A stretch of DNA of 64,000 nucleotides, from NCBI RefSeq assembly GCF_049673105.1, contig NZ_JBATXG010000005.1, positions 21,011 to 85,010 of the forward strand. Reading direction: 5' to 3'. A program made the position numbers and the translations under genes. The notes below the pieces were generated by a model that searched no databases, was not told the DNA's origin, and saw only the letters and a program-made list of their open reading frames with translations. The DNA is from Castellaniella sp049673105. Lineage in GTDB: Bacteria > Pseudomonadota > Gammaproteobacteria > Burkholderiales > Burkholderiaceae_B. Positions 53,138-62,907 of this stretch are shown here, piece after piece (positions within the stretch are counted from its first letter, which is position 1; each line of letters starts with the position of its first letter).

Positions 53138-53359
53138 ATGGCTTCCGATCGCGACCGCATCAAACAGGATTTATCCGATCTGGATTCCGGCTTCATCCGG
53201 GTCCTGGAGGACCTGATCGACGCCTTGATAAACAACGGCTCTTTGCGCCTGACGGATCTGCCGCCACAAGCGCTCGAAAAACTGAACCAGCGCAAGAGCG
53301 CCCGTCAGCGTTTGCATGACGCGCTGGATCTGATTCCCGACGATGACGACACCTTCTGA
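53138..53359 (+). CDS. 73-aa protein of unknown function within the type I secretion operon
   Basis: ATG 53138 follows AAGGA at 8-nt spacing (an ATG at 53132 is also possible). The acidic, helical product (DRDRIKQDLSDLDSGFIRVL, DALINNGSLRLTDLPPQALEKL) has no signal or membrane segment, so it is probably cytosolic. It overlaps the ABC-exporter start at 53343 by 17 nt, arguing for translational coupling and a role with the exporter or its substrates. I do not recognise the family. Confidence 0.7.
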   Translation: MASDRDRIKQDLSDLDSGFIRVLEDLIDALINNGSLRLTDLPPQALEKLNQRKSARQRLHDALDLIPDDDDTF

Positions 53360-55610
53360 TGCTGCCATGGCTGCGCGCCCTGACCCTTTGCCATCCGATC
53401 ACCCTGCTGCGCCCGCATCCAGCGAAAAACCGGCGCAACCCGATAGCGTGCGGTCCGAATCGGCGCATGAGCAGCCGGGCGCGACGCCGCACCAGCTGCA
53501 TGATGACCCGCTGCTGAGCAGCCTGGTGCTGGTGACCCAGCTGCTGGGCCGTCCTTGCACGGCGCAGCAGCTGTCGTCCGGCCTGCCGCTGGTCGATCAG
53601 TGCCTGACGCCGTCCTTGCTGGCGCGGGCGGCGACCAGGGCGCAGTGCAGCTCGCGCATCGTGCGTCGCGCGCTGGGCGGTTGGTCGCGCAGTGTGTTCC
53701 CCGCCATCCTGTTCCTGAAGAATCAGCGCACCTGTGTACTGATCCGCGAACGCGCTGATCAGTATCTGGTGCAGTATCCCGAATCCCCCGAACCCGTCGA
53801 GGTTCACAAGACCGACCTGGAACTGGAATACGCCGGGCTGGCCGCCATCGTGCGGCCAGCCTACCGCACCGAGGACCGTACCCAGGACGCCCATATGCGG
53901 GCGCGCAGCGGCCACTGGTTCTGGGCTGCCATGCTGGGCAACTGGAAGCTGTACCGCGATGCCATCGCCGCCGCCGTGCTGATCAATATCTTCGCTTTGG
54001 TCATGCCGCTGTACACCATGAACATTTATGACCGCGTGATTCCCAATAGCGCGGTCGAGACCCTGTGGGCGCTGACCATCGGTATCGCGCTGGCCATGGT
54101 GTTCAATCTGGTGCTGACCGGCATTCGCGCCTATGTGGTCGACATCGCCAGCAAACGCGTCGATGTCGAATTGTCGTCGCGGATCATGGAACAGGTGCTG
54201 GATCTGCGCATGGAAAGCCGTCCTGTGTCGGTCGGCTCCTTTGCGTCGAACCTGCGGTCTTTCGAATCCGTGCGAGATTTCATCGCGTCCGCCAGTCTGA
54301 CCACCCTGGTGGATCTGCCCTTCGTCATCCTGTTCCTGGTGGTGCTGGCCTGGATCTCGCCCTGGATGGTGGCGCCCCCCATCGTGGCCATCGTGATCAT
54401 CCTGATCGTGTCCTTGTTTTCCCTGGCACGGGTCGAAAAAATGACCCTGGAATCCTTTCAGGCCGGGGCGCAGCGCAACGCCGGCCTGATCGAGGCCCTG
54501 AACGGCATGGAAACCGTCAAGGCCCTGAACGCCCAGAGCCATTCGCAGCGCATGTGGGAAGAATCCACCCGCTGGCTGGCCGAATTGGGGGCGCATATCA
54601 AACTGACCTCGTCGGTCACGGTCAGTTTCGTGCAGACCTGCCAGCAGTTGGTCAATATCAGCGTGGTGGTGATCGGCGTCTATCTGGTCAAAGACGGCAT
54701 GACCATGGGCGGCATCATCGCTGCGTCCATGATTTCCGGGCGCTGTCTGGCCCCGCTGGGGCAGGTTGTGGGCCTGATGATGCAATATCACAACGCCAAG
54801 GCATCCCTGAAATCCATCGATAACTATATGGCCATGCCGGTCGAACGGCCCGCAGGTCATGCCTTCATGCCGCGCACGCAACTGCGGGGCGGCATCGAAT
54901 TCCAGGGGGTGACGTTCGCCTATCCCAATACTCAGGCGGCGGTGCTGGACAATGTCAGCTTCCGCGTTCAGCCAGGGGAAAAGATCGGCATCATCGGGCG
55001 TATCGGGTCGGGTAAGACCACCCTGGAAAAACTGATTCTGAAACTGTATGCGCCGTTGCAGGGGGCGATCCTGATCGATGGCGTCGATCTGAACCAGATC
55101 GACCCCGCTGATGTGCGCCGCACGATCGGCTATGTGCCCCAGGACCCGGTGCTGTTCTACGGCACTCTCAGACACAATCTGACCATCGCATCGCCGTTTG
55201 CCACCGACGAAGACGTATTGCGGGCGGCCCAACTGGCAGGTGTGGACGAATTCGCCGCCAGCCATCCGGAAGGCTACAACATGATCGTGGGTGAACGCGG
55301 CGATTCACTGTCCGGCGGACAGCGCCAGTCTATCGCCATCGCCCGCGCCCTGGTCAATGATCCCCAGATCCTGCTGCTGGACGAGCCCAGCAGCAATATG
55401 GATCACCAGAGCGAATCCCAGTTGAAGGCCCGCCTCAAAGCCGCCAGCCAGGGCAAGACCATGATTCTGGTCACGCACCGTACTTCTTTGCTGGATCTGG
55501 TGGACAGATTGATGGTCGTGGATCATGGGCGCATCGTGGCCGATGGCCCCAAGGCGCAGGTGGTCGAAGCCTTGCGCCAGGGCCGTATCGGCGGCGCCCG
55601 CAGGAGCTGA
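53343..55610 (+). CDS. Type I secretion ABC exporter (LapB/HlyB-like)
   Basis: The 755-aa ATP-driven exporter of large adhesins has three parts. A low-complexity N-terminal lead is followed by a degenerate C39-peptidase-like domain (about 55-190) without the catalytic cysteine. A six-helix membrane domain covers about 205-485. The nucleotide-binding domain has Walker A GRIGSGKT (residues 552-559), signature LSGGQ (656-660), and Walker B LLLDEP with Asp680/Glu681. ATG 53343 overlaps the small upstream gene; ATG 53367 is an alternative. Confidence 0.94.
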   Translation: MTTPSDAAMAARPDPLPSDHPAAPASSEKPAQPDSVRSESAHEQPGATPHQLHDDPLLSSLVLVTQLLGRPCTAQQLSSGLPLVDQCLTPSLLARAATRAQCSSRIVRRALGGWSRSVFPAILFLKNQRTCVLIRERADQYLVQYPESPEPVEVHKTDLELEYAGLAAIVRPAYRTEDRTQDAHMRARSGHWFWAAMLGNWKLYRDAIAAAVLINIFALVMPLYTMNIYDRVIPNSAVETLWALTIGIALAMVFNLVLTGIRAYVVDIASKRVDVELSSRIMEQVLDLRMESRPVSVGSFASNLRSFESVRDFIASASLTTLVDLPFVILFLVVLAWISPWMVAPPIVAIVIILIVSLFSLARVEKMTLESFQAGAQRNAGLIEALNGMETVKALNAQSHSQRMWEESTRWLAELGAHIKLTSSVTVSFVQTCQQLVNISVVVIGVYLVKDGMTMGGIIAASMISGRCLAPLGQVVGLMMQYHNAKASLKSIDNYMAMPVERPAGHAFMPRTQLRGGIEFQGVTFAYPNTQAAVLDNVSFRVQPGEKIGIIGRIGSGKTTLEKLILKLYAPLQGAILIDGVDLNQIDPADVRRTIGYVPQDPVLFYGTLRHNLTIASPFATDEDVLRAAQLAGVDEFAASHPEGYNMIVGERGDSLSGGQRQSIAIARALVNDPQILLLDEPSSNMDHQSESQLKARLKAASQGKTMILVTHRTSLLDLVDRLMVVDHGRIVADGPKAQVVEALRQGRIGGARRS

Positions 55611-55615
55611 TCATC

Positions 55616-56977
55616 ATGGAATTCTTGCGCCATTGGTTTGATCGCTTGCGCGTCCCCTTCGCTTCTGAACAGCGGGGAGGCGACCGGGACATGATCGGGG
55701 ACGCCAACTGGGCGCTCAGCCAGCAGCGCACCCGGGGGTCGCGTCTGCTGATCTGGGTGTCTCTGCTGACACTGGCTGTTCTGCTGTTTTGGGCCTCCAC
55801 TGCGGAAATCGACGAAGTCGTGCGCGGCGAGGGCAAAGTCGTGCCGTCCCGCCAGGTGCAGGTCGTGCAAAGCCTGGATGGCGGGGTGGTGCAGGAAATC
55901 CTGGTGCGTCCGGGCGACAAAGTCATCAAGGACCAGGTGCTGCTGCGCATCGACCCGACGCGGTACTCCTCGTCGCTGGGCGAGAACCGGGCCGAGTCCC
56001 TGGCCCTGAAGGCCAAGGTCGCGCGTCTGGAAGCCATCGCCAACGACAGCCCCTTTCAGGCGCCGCCCGACGTCGTCGAGCAAGTCCCGCAGTTGGCGGA
56101 ACAGGAACGCAACGTCTGGCAGGCGCGCACTCGCGAACTGAGCGCCAATCTGGAAGTCGCCAAGGAACAACTGAATCAACGTCAGCAGGAATTGCGCTCT
56201 ACCATCGCCAACCGCGATCAAGCCGCCACGGCCTGCAGCCTGTCGTCGCGTGAATATTCCATGACCAAACCGCTGCTGGCCAGTGGCGCCGTATCCCAAG
56301 TGGATCTGCTGCGCCTGCAGCGCGACGTGGCGAAATTCTGCGGAGACCAGAAATCCGCTGCCGCCCAGATCGACAAGATCCAGGCCGGCATCCAGGAAGC
56401 CGAGGCCAAGCTCAATGAAACCGAGGTCACTTTCCGCAATCAGGCGCGCACGGAACTGTCCGATACCAGGGCAAAATTATCCACCCTGCTGGAAAGCCAG
56501 ATCGCCCTGGCGGATCGCGTCACCTCGTCCAACATCCGATCGCCCGTCAACGGCACGGTCAAGACCCTGACGGCCAACACCATTGGCGGTGTCGTTCAAC
56601 CGGGCAAGGACATCATGGAAATCGTGCCGTCCGACGACTCCCTGCTGCTGGAAGTCAAAGTCAATCCGCGTGATATCGGTTTTCTGTATCCCAGCCAGAC
56701 AGCCGAGGTCAAATTCACGGCCTATGATTTTTCCATCTATGGCGGCCTGCAGGGTCGCGTGGAGGAAATCGGCGCGGATTCCATCACCGACGAAAAAGGC
56801 AATTCCTATTATCTGGTCAAGGTCCGCACGGATAAATCCTACGTCGGCAGCGACGAACGGCCCATCATCCCTGGGATGATGGCCGAAGTTCATATCCTGA
56901 CGGGCAAACGTACCTTGATGCAGTATCTGCTGAAACCCGTTTTGCGAGCGCATTCCAACGCGTTCCGCGAACGTTGA
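55616..56977 (+). CDS. Type I secretion periplasmic adaptor (LapC/HlyD-like)
   Basis: This membrane-fusion protein links exporter to TolC-like pore. Of 453 aa, residues 1-38 are cytosolic, then one helix (SRLLIWVSLLTLAVLLFWAS) leads to a periplasmic part. The biotinyl-lipoyl-like start (GEGKVVPSRQVQVVQSLDGG, VRPGDKVIKDQVLLRID) and a long coiled coil (about 130-310) follow, with the second lipoyl half and barrel after (SPVNGTVKTL, GIIPGMMAEVHILTGKRT-like end). It begins 5 nt after the exporter stop. Confidence 0.93.
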   Translation: MEFLRHWFDRLRVPFASEQRGGDRDMIGDANWALSQQRTRGSRLLIWVSLLTLAVLLFWASTAEIDEVVRGEGKVVPSRQVQVVQSLDGGVVQEILVRPGDKVIKDQVLLRIDPTRYSSSLGENRAESLALKAKVARLEAIANDSPFQAPPDVVEQVPQLAEQERNVWQARTRELSANLEVAKEQLNQRQQELRSTIANRDQAATACSLSSREYSMTKPLLASGAVSQVDLLRLQRDVAKFCGDQKSAAAQIDKIQAGIQEAEAKLNETEVTFRNQARTELSDTRAKLSTLLESQIALADRVTSSNIRSPVNGTVKTLTANTIGGVVQPGKDIMEIVPSDDSLLLEVKVNPRDIGFLYPSQTAEVKFTAYDFSIYGGLQGRVEEIGADSITDEKGNSYYLVKVRTDKSYVGSDERPIIPGMMAEVHILTGKRTLMQYLLKPVLRAHSNAFRER

Positions 56978-56983
56978 GGGGGA

Positions 56984-57625
56984 ATGATCATGACGTTACC
57001 GGTCCTGTTGCTCACTGCGGACGCGTCGCTCTACCGGCATTGGTCCGGCCTGACGGACGTGGGCTGGGCGCCGGCCCACGGCACCCGGCTGGCCGATCTG
57101 GCCCCCTGGGGCCGGCGGGGCGTGCTGGTCGTCATGGACGCTCGTCTGCTGCCTACCGCTGATGCATCGGTCCCGCCCATCCCCGCCGGCCTGCAGATCG
57201 TGGTGGCAAGCACCCATCCTGGCGACCCCGAAGGCCAGCGCGCCCTGGTGGCCGGCGCCGTCGGCTATGTGCATGCCTATATGCCGGTTCAGGGCCTGGA
57301 CCGGGTCCTGCGGCACGTCATGGGGGGCGAGATCTGGGTCGGTAAAAGCATGCTGACCCGGATGCTCAGCCAGATCGGCCAGGCTGTGCCCGAACCCGAT
57401 CAGGATTGGGCGCGAGACCTGACCGTGCGCGAACGCGACGTCGCCCGCTACGTGGCCCAGGGCCATTCAAATCAATCCATCGCCGACAGCCTGGGCATCA
57501 CCGAACGCACGGTGCGGGCCCATATTTCCGCCATTTTTGAAAAAATGGGCGTCACCGATCGCCTGATGCTGGCGCTGCGGGTGCATGGAATCGACCAGCA
57601 TGCCCCGCGCGGGGTGGATGTGTGA
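56984..57625 (+). CDS. LuxR-type transcriptional regulator with atypical N-terminal domain
   Basis: The 213-aa protein ends in a LuxR helix-turn-helix (about 145-200; LTVRERDVARYVAQGHSNQSIADSLGITERTVRAHISAIFEKMGV). The N-terminal half resembles a response-regulator receiver in length and in GAVGYVHAYMPVQGLDRVLRHVMGGEIW, but I see no acidic cluster or standard phospho-acceptor motif, so phosphorylation may not control it. It lies 6 nt after the adaptor gene and 294 bp before the first adhesin gene, making that promoter its likely target. Confidence 0.88.
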   Translation: MIMTLPVLLLTADASLYRHWSGLTDVGWAPAHGTRLADLAPWGRRGVLVVMDARLLPTADASVPPIPAGLQIVVASTHPGDPEGQRALVAGAVGYVHAYMPVQGLDRVLRHVMGGEIWVGKSMLTRMLSQIGQAVPEPDQDWARDLTVRERDVARYVAQGHSNQSIADSLGITERTVRAHISAIFEKMGVTDRLMLALRVHGIDQHAPRGVDV

Positions 57626-57919
57626 CCTGAAGACGGATGAAAGGGTCACAGTGGCCTGGTACTGGCCCCCAGCCGCAAAAAACGGTTCAAAACGATTTTT
57701 TGCCATTTTTAAAACTTGTACCTTTGTTTTGCAAATCAAACTGTTGCCGTAGGTGGCCCGTTACGATTTCAGGGTTTCTACCTAAACAGGAGCCTGTTCG
57801 TATTGTCGTTTCCGCCAATATGGTGTCCAGGCTGGGCCTCTCTAGGATGGTCTCGTAGCTGACGCGCGAACGCGTCTTGTGTTCTCACGATCGGCTCGGA
57901 GCCTCTCGGGAGAACCATC
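57626..57919 (+). promoter_or_regulatory. Gap before the first adhesin gene with AT-rich inverted repeat
   Basis: GCAAAAAA (57675-57682) pairs with TTTTTTGC (57696-57703), which may terminate the secretion operon (T-rich on both sides). Downstream are AT-rich sequences suitable as a promoter and a short repeat AACAGG/CCTGTT (57785-57798). No precise promoter or SD is unequivocal, though GGGAGAA lies 9 bp before ATG 57920. Confidence 0.45.
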
Positions 57920-60900
57920 ATGGCTGCTGATACCGTCCTGATCACCCAAATCACAGGCAGAGCCTGGATGCGCACTGCCGATGGCGAGCTCATTGCGCTG
58001 CACCAGGGCATGCGCGTGCCCGCCGATGCGCACATCCTGACGGATGAAGGCGCCAGTGTCACCCTGCAGGCGACCGGTGTGCCGCCAGTGATCGTCGGTC
58101 AGAACACCGACATCCTGGTATCAGATGACCTCGCTCAGGCCCAGCCCCTGGCAGTCGATCACGCCGTAACGCCGCCGACCGACGGCATCGCCGACCAGGT
58201 CCTGGCGGCGCTGGATGCCGGGCAGGACCCATTCGGTGTTCTGGATCCGACGGCGGCGGTGCTGACGGGGGGCGAGGGCGGCGGTTCCAGTTTCACTCGG
58301 CTGGCTGCCATCACGGAAACCGTCACACCTCTGGATCTGTCCTACCCGCGCCAAGGGCTGGAAACCCCGGAATTCGTCCTCTTGGGCGGGGCGCCCGACC
58401 TTGCCGCAAGCACTGCGCCTGAAGCGCCTGTGCCAGCGGCGCCCACCCTGACGATCCCCGATGAAAATACGCATCCCGGCGGGGACGGCGAGGGCGGCCC
58501 GCTGCCGCCGGTCAACCTGCCCGGCACCATCAATCTGGTCGAAACGCAGACCCTGTCCAGCGGCGACCCAGGCGTGGGAGGGACCATTCTGTTTTCCGCC
58601 CCGGCCGGTCTGTCCGGCATCCATTTCACGTTCACCAATGAATCAGGTGTGCCGCAGCCCCTGGACGTCACCCAGGGCATGCTGGATGCTCTGACGAGTC
58701 CGGGCGCCAGCCCCATCGTGCTGGACACTCAGAAAGGCCTGCTGCACCTGGACGGCTACAACCCGGCGACCGGCGCCATCCATTACACCTATTGGTCCGA
58801 TGGTCCGCAGGACCATACGGGCGCCTCGACCGATCCGGCTTTCGGCGGCGCGCCCGGCACGGATGATTATGTCATGGACGGCATCCAGGTTGTCGTGACG
58901 GACGATCTGGGGCGATCCACCACGCCGCCGCAGACTCTGTCCGTTGCCATCACAGACACGGTCCCCGCGCCGGAAGCGGACGCCAGCAGCGTCACCGAAG
59001 ACACGGCCCTGTCGGCCACCGGTAACGTGATTTCCGGCGTCGGTAGCAGCGACCCCGCAGCCGCCGCAGACTATGCCTATGACCAGCCCGTGCATGTCGT
59101 CGGCATCCAGTGGCAGGGCGACACCAGCGCGGGCAGCTGGCTGCCGGCCGCCGCCGCCGATCACTCGGTCGATGCCACCACGCCTGGCGCTACCACCACG
59201 ATACATGGTCAGTACGGCGACCTGCTGATCGATGCCCAGGGCGGCTATACGTACACCCTGGCGGTCGAAGGCGATGCCTTGGATCGTTACGCGACCGTTC
59301 AGGCCCTGGGTGTGGATTCGCATCCCACCGAGACTTTCGTCTATCAGCTGCGCGATGAGGACGGCGATATCCGGTCCACCACACTGACGATCACCATCAA
59401 CGGCGCCAATGACGTGCCGACTGTGACCTTCGACTGCAATGGCCGCGATCAGAAGGCGGTGGTGTCCGAAGAGGGTCTGCTCCTGTCGGGTGGCAATTAC
59501 GACAACGGCATCCCGGGGCACGGCCTGAACCAGCCTAGCGGAGATCAGACCAATCAGACTGCGGATTCCGGGCATTTCCAGATCGCCGATCCGGACACGG
59601 ATCTGTCCGGCGTCACCGTGGCCTTTGGCAGCCCTGGCGCTACCGCGCTCAGCGTCGTGTGGAATCCCGCCTATGGTTCGGACCAGCCCGTTCTGCTGAC
59701 ATCGCACGGGCAGCTCGTCCAGTGGGTGACCAGCGGCAGCCTGGCCACGCATGACTACGCCCTGATCGGGACCGTCGCAGACGCGACCGTCCCGGGCGGC
59801 GTGCGCACCGTGCTGGAAGTCCATCTGGCCCAGGGATCCACACCCGGCGACTACAGCTATACCGTGGACCTGAAAAGCGCCCTCGACCACCCAATCACGA
59901 CGAACGCCGCCGAAGACGTCCTGAATCTGAACATCCCTCTGGTGGTGGATGACGGCCAGGGCGGCGTCACGTCCAGCCACATCACCGTGCGGGTGGAGGA
60001 CGACAGCCCGTACATCCAGGATCCCCAGGAACAGGGCGCCGCCACGGCGGAGCACATCCCGGACGTGTACGTCGGCACGGTCGATTTTTCCGGTGATTCG
60101 TCCGGCGCGTCGCTGAGCTTCGATCATGGGGCCATCCTGGTCACCGGGCAGGGGTTCGAGTCCGGCACGGATCCGACCCTGACGGTCGCCACTGTCGTGC
60201 AGACAGGCGGCGGCCTGGGGATCGGCAGCCCGGGCGAATCGTATTTTCCCCTGCCGGGTGAAATCGACTACCGCAACTATCATGATCAGCCGGGCGCATC
60301 CGAAACCCTGACCGTCGCCCTGCAGGACGGCAAGGTCGCCTACAGCGCCCACGTGGAGTTTTCCAAGATGTTCGGCGGCGAACTGGAAGCCGGCGTCGTG
60401 GAATTCTGGCGGGGCGGGACCAAGGTCGGCGAACAGGCGTTCAATTCCGATGCCGCATCCGGGAATTACGCGGCGGATTTCAATGCCGACGGCTTCGGAG
60501 GGTTCGACACATTGGTGTTTCGCGCCACCAGCAACGGCAACACCAATTTTTCCGACAACAGCGATTTCGCCGTCAAGAGCATCACGTTTGGCGGATCGGA
60601 ACTGCCGCAGGCGATCGCCTACGGCACTGGCGACCTGTCGTACCAGTATGGCGCCGACGGCGCCGGCACGGTGCACTGGAATGCGCCGACGACCGCGGTG
60701 TACGTAAATGGCCAGGCGGTCACTGTCACACCCGACAGCCATGGCACCACCCTGACCGGCATGGCCGGCGGCGTCCTGGCGTTTCAGTTGATCCTGACGC
60801 CGGCCACGGGGCAATGGGAATTTTATGAATACAAACCACTGACCGATGCCTCGGGCGGGGCACTGATTGGCCTGCCGTTTTCCTATACCGTGACTGACGC

Positions 60901-62689
60901 GGACAAGGATCCAGCCGTGGGCAAGCTGCAGATCGGCCTGCCGGAAGCGCCGACGGTGGACGTGCCGGACACCAATGGCCAGATGGGCGGCGAACTGAGC
61001 GTGGTCGAACACGACGGCGCCGTCTCGGGTTCCTTCGCCATCGTGGCCCACGGCACGGGCCTGACCCTGGATATTCAGGAGACGGGCGGTGCGCACCATA
61101 CCGTTGACCTGGCCAGCCTGCAGGGTGGGACCGATCAGGTCATCAATCTGGACGATGGCAGCGTCATGACGCTGACCGGTTACACGCCCAGCGGATCGGG
61201 GGGCGGAACGGTCTCCTATTCCTACCAGTCCAACCAGGCGCGCGACCATTCGGCGGGTGACGACAGCGTGCTGGATCATCTCGTCATCACGGCGCACGAT
61301 TCGCAAGGGACCGGCGCGGGCAATCTGGACGTCCTGATCCAGGATACCCAGCCTAACCTGGCCCCCATCACGCAGACCGTGGCGGTCGGCTCTGGCGGGG
61401 TCAACATCATGCTGGTGCTGGACCGGTCCGGCAGCATGGATGAGGACAGCAGCATTCCCGGCAAGACCCGGATGGAGGCTCTGAAGGAGGCCCTGGATCA
61501 CCTGTTCGATGCCTATCAGGATTCCGGCCAGGATGTCCGCGTCATGGTGGTGGGTTTCTCGTCCCATGCATCTGTCCTGGGTGACCAGACCTGGATGACG
61601 CTGGCCGATGCCCGGACAGTCGTCCAGAACCTCAGCGCTGGCGGCAACACCAATTACGACGACGCCCTGGACAAGGCTGAAGATCATTGGACAGATTCCG
61701 GCAAGCTGACGGGTTCAAACGTCGACAACGTCGCCTACTTCTTCTCGGATGGCGAACCCAACGAGCCCTCTGGGTCTGCAGGCATCAATTCCACCGAGCA
61801 ATCGACCTGGGAAACTTTCCTGACCAGCCACAGCATCGATTCCTACGCCATCGGCCTGGGCGACGGCGCCCATGTCAGCAGTCTGCAGCCGATCGGTTAC
61901 GATCCGGCGGCGGCCACGCATCCCGACGATCAGAACACCATCCGGGTCACGGATTACAGCCAGCTCAACAGCACGGTGCTGGATCTGGTGCATATCCCGG
62001 TCAGTGGCGACGTGACGGCAGGCGACACCCTGATCGGCGCCGATATCGCCGGGTCTTACATCGAATCGGTGACGGTGGATGGCCATACCTATACCTACGC
62101 CCACGATGGCGGCGTCACCACCACGGCCCCAGCAGCCGACTGGTTCTTCGATACGAATACCGACAAACTGACCATCCATGCCACAGGGGGTACATTCATC
62201 TTTGATCTGCAGGGCACTGAGCTGGGGCATTATAGCTATGTCGCCAGCCAGACCGGTACGGAAGTCGTGCAATACACCCTGCATGACGGCGACAACGATC
62301 AGCAGACGTCGACCATCACCTTCAATGCCGTCGCGGATGTGCCCATCGCCACGCAGGCGGCCAACGTCACCCTGTTGTCCATCGACAATTCCGCCAACTC
62401 CGACAGGACCCTGCATGGCGCAGTGGCCGATCCGAACGGGAAGGACGTGCTGGACGTCAGTCAGTTATTGCAGGGGCATGGCAGCGACCTGACCCAGTAT
62501 CTGAGCACTCAGGGTGATAGCGCCAACCACACCACTACAGTCAATATCAGCACCGCCGGGAATGTCGGGACCGGCCATGACCAGCAGGTCGTCATCGACA
62601 ACGTGGACCTGAGCGCCGGCGTTACGGATCAGACGACCTTGATCAACAATATGATCAGCGACGGCAAACTGAAGGTGGACCACAGCTGA
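57920..62689 (+). CDS. Retention-module adhesin with von Willebrand A domain (LapA/BrtA-type)
   Basis: The 1589-aa protein is exported by the type I system upstream. Residues 1-130 are a LapA-type retention module; DPTAAVLTGG has the di-alanine (Ala112-Ala113) where LapG would cut, although the following residue is Val, not Gly. A Gly/Ser linker and Ig/VCBS-like repeats follow. A vWA domain (about 1158-1355) carries the metal-site DRSGS (Asp1168, Ser1170, Ser1172). The end (about 1500-1589; KDVLDVSQLLQGHGSDLTQYL) matches the VCA0849-type secretion signal. No RTX nonapeptide repeats are evident. Confidence 0.9.
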   Translation: MAADTVLITQITGRAWMRTADGELIALHQGMRVPADAHILTDEGASVTLQATGVPPVIVGQNTDILVSDDLAQAQPLAVDHAVTPPTDGIADQVLAALDAGQDPFGVLDPTAAVLTGGEGGGSSFTRLAAITETVTPLDLSYPRQGLETPEFVLLGGAPDLAASTAPEAPVPAAPTLTIPDENTHPGGDGEGGPLPPVNLPGTINLVETQTLSSGDPGVGGTILFSAPAGLSGIHFTFTNESGVPQPLDVTQGMLDALTSPGASPIVLDTQKGLLHLDGYNPATGAIHYTYWSDGPQDHTGASTDPAFGGAPGTDDYVMDGIQVVVTDDLGRSTTPPQTLSVAITDTVPAPEADASSVTEDTALSATGNVISGVGSSDPAAAADYAYDQPVHVVGIQWQGDTSAGSWLPAAAADHSVDATTPGATTTIHGQYGDLLIDAQGGYTYTLAVEGDALDRYATVQALGVDSHPTETFVYQLRDEDGDIRSTTLTITINGANDVPTVTFDCNGRDQKAVVSEEGLLLSGGNYDNGIPGHGLNQPSGDQTNQTADSGHFQIADPDTDLSGVTVAFGSPGATALSVVWNPAYGSDQPVLLTSHGQLVQWVTSGSLATHDYALIGTVADATVPGGVRTVLEVHLAQGSTPGDYSYTVDLKSALDHPITTNAAEDVLNLNIPLVVDDGQGGVTSSHITVRVEDDSPYIQDPQEQGAATAEHIPDVYVGTVDFSGDSSGASLSFDHGAILVTGQGFESGTDPTLTVATVVQTGGGLGIGSPGESYFPLPGEIDYRNYHDQPGASETLTVALQDGKVAYSAHVEFSKMFGGELEAGVVEFWRGGTKVGEQAFNSDAASGNYAADFNADGFGGFDTLVFRATSNGNTNFSDNSDFAVKSITFGGSELPQAIAYGTGDLSYQYGADGAGTVHWNAPTTAVYVNGQAVTVTPDSHGTTLTGMAGGVLAFQLILTPATGQWEFYEYKPLTDASGGALIGLPFSYTVTDADKDPAVGKLQIGLPEAPTVDVPDTNGQMGGELSVVEHDGAVSGSFAIVAHGTGLTLDIQETGGAHHTVDLASLQGGTDQVINLDDGSVMTLTGYTPSGSGGGTVSYSYQSNQARDHSAGDDSVLDHLVITAHDSQGTGAGNLDVLIQDTQPNLAPITQTVAVGSGGVNIMLVLDRSGSMDEDSSIPGKTRMEALKEALDHLFDAYQDSGQDVRVMVVGFSSHASVLGDQTWMTLADARTVVQNLSAGGNTNYDDALDKAEDHWTDSGKLTGSNVDNVAYFFSDGEPNEPSGSAGINSTEQSTWETFLTSHSIDSYAIGLGDGAHVSSLQPIGYDPAAATHPDDQNTIRVTDYSQLNSTVLDLVHIPVSGDVTAGDTLIGADIAGSYIESVTVDGHTYTYAHDGGVTTTAPAADWFFDTNTDKLTIHATGGTFIFDLQGTELGHYSYVASQTGTEVVQYTLHDGDNDQQTSTITFNAVADVPIATQAANVTLLSIDNSANSDRTLHGAVADPNGKDVLDVSQLLQGHGSDLTQYLSTQGDSANHTTTVNISTAGNVGTGHDQQVVIDNVDLSAGVTDQTTLINNMISDGKLKVDHS

Positions 62690-62907
62690 AAACGCTGTGC
62701 AGCTTGAGCGTGATCCTGCGGCCCCTGCGGGGGCCGCAGGCGCTGAACATCAGATTACGGGTTTTCCCCTAGACAAACCTTTCACATACTGGCTGACCCG
62801 ACAATAGGCGACATTCTCTTACATCGGTAGCATTCTTCCTCATGATTGCCTTCATGGCGTTAAGGCGTCCTGGCAGGCAAGACCAAATTCACACATGGGG
62901 AACCCAC
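62690..62907 (+). terminator. Gap between adhesin genes with GC-rich hairpin
   Basis: CCTGCGGCCCC (62715-62725) pairs perfectly with GGGGCCGCAGG (62730-62740). It lies 26 bp after the first adhesin's stop and may terminate it, though without a T-tract directly after. The rest of the 218-bp gap is locally AT-richer and should hold the second adhesin's promoter; GGGGAA precedes its ATG. Confidence 0.55.

Noticed and set aside
53193..55265. Minus-strand open frame of 690 codons across the ABC exporter
   Set aside because: Composition is His/Gln/Gly-rich as in antisense frames of GC-rich genes; the sense exporter has full Walker motifs.
58643..61687. Minus-strand open frame of 1014 codons inside the first adhesin gene
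   Set aside because: It is a mirror of GC-rich coding sequence on the opposite strand, has no SD or family match, and the plus-strand protein has clear domains.
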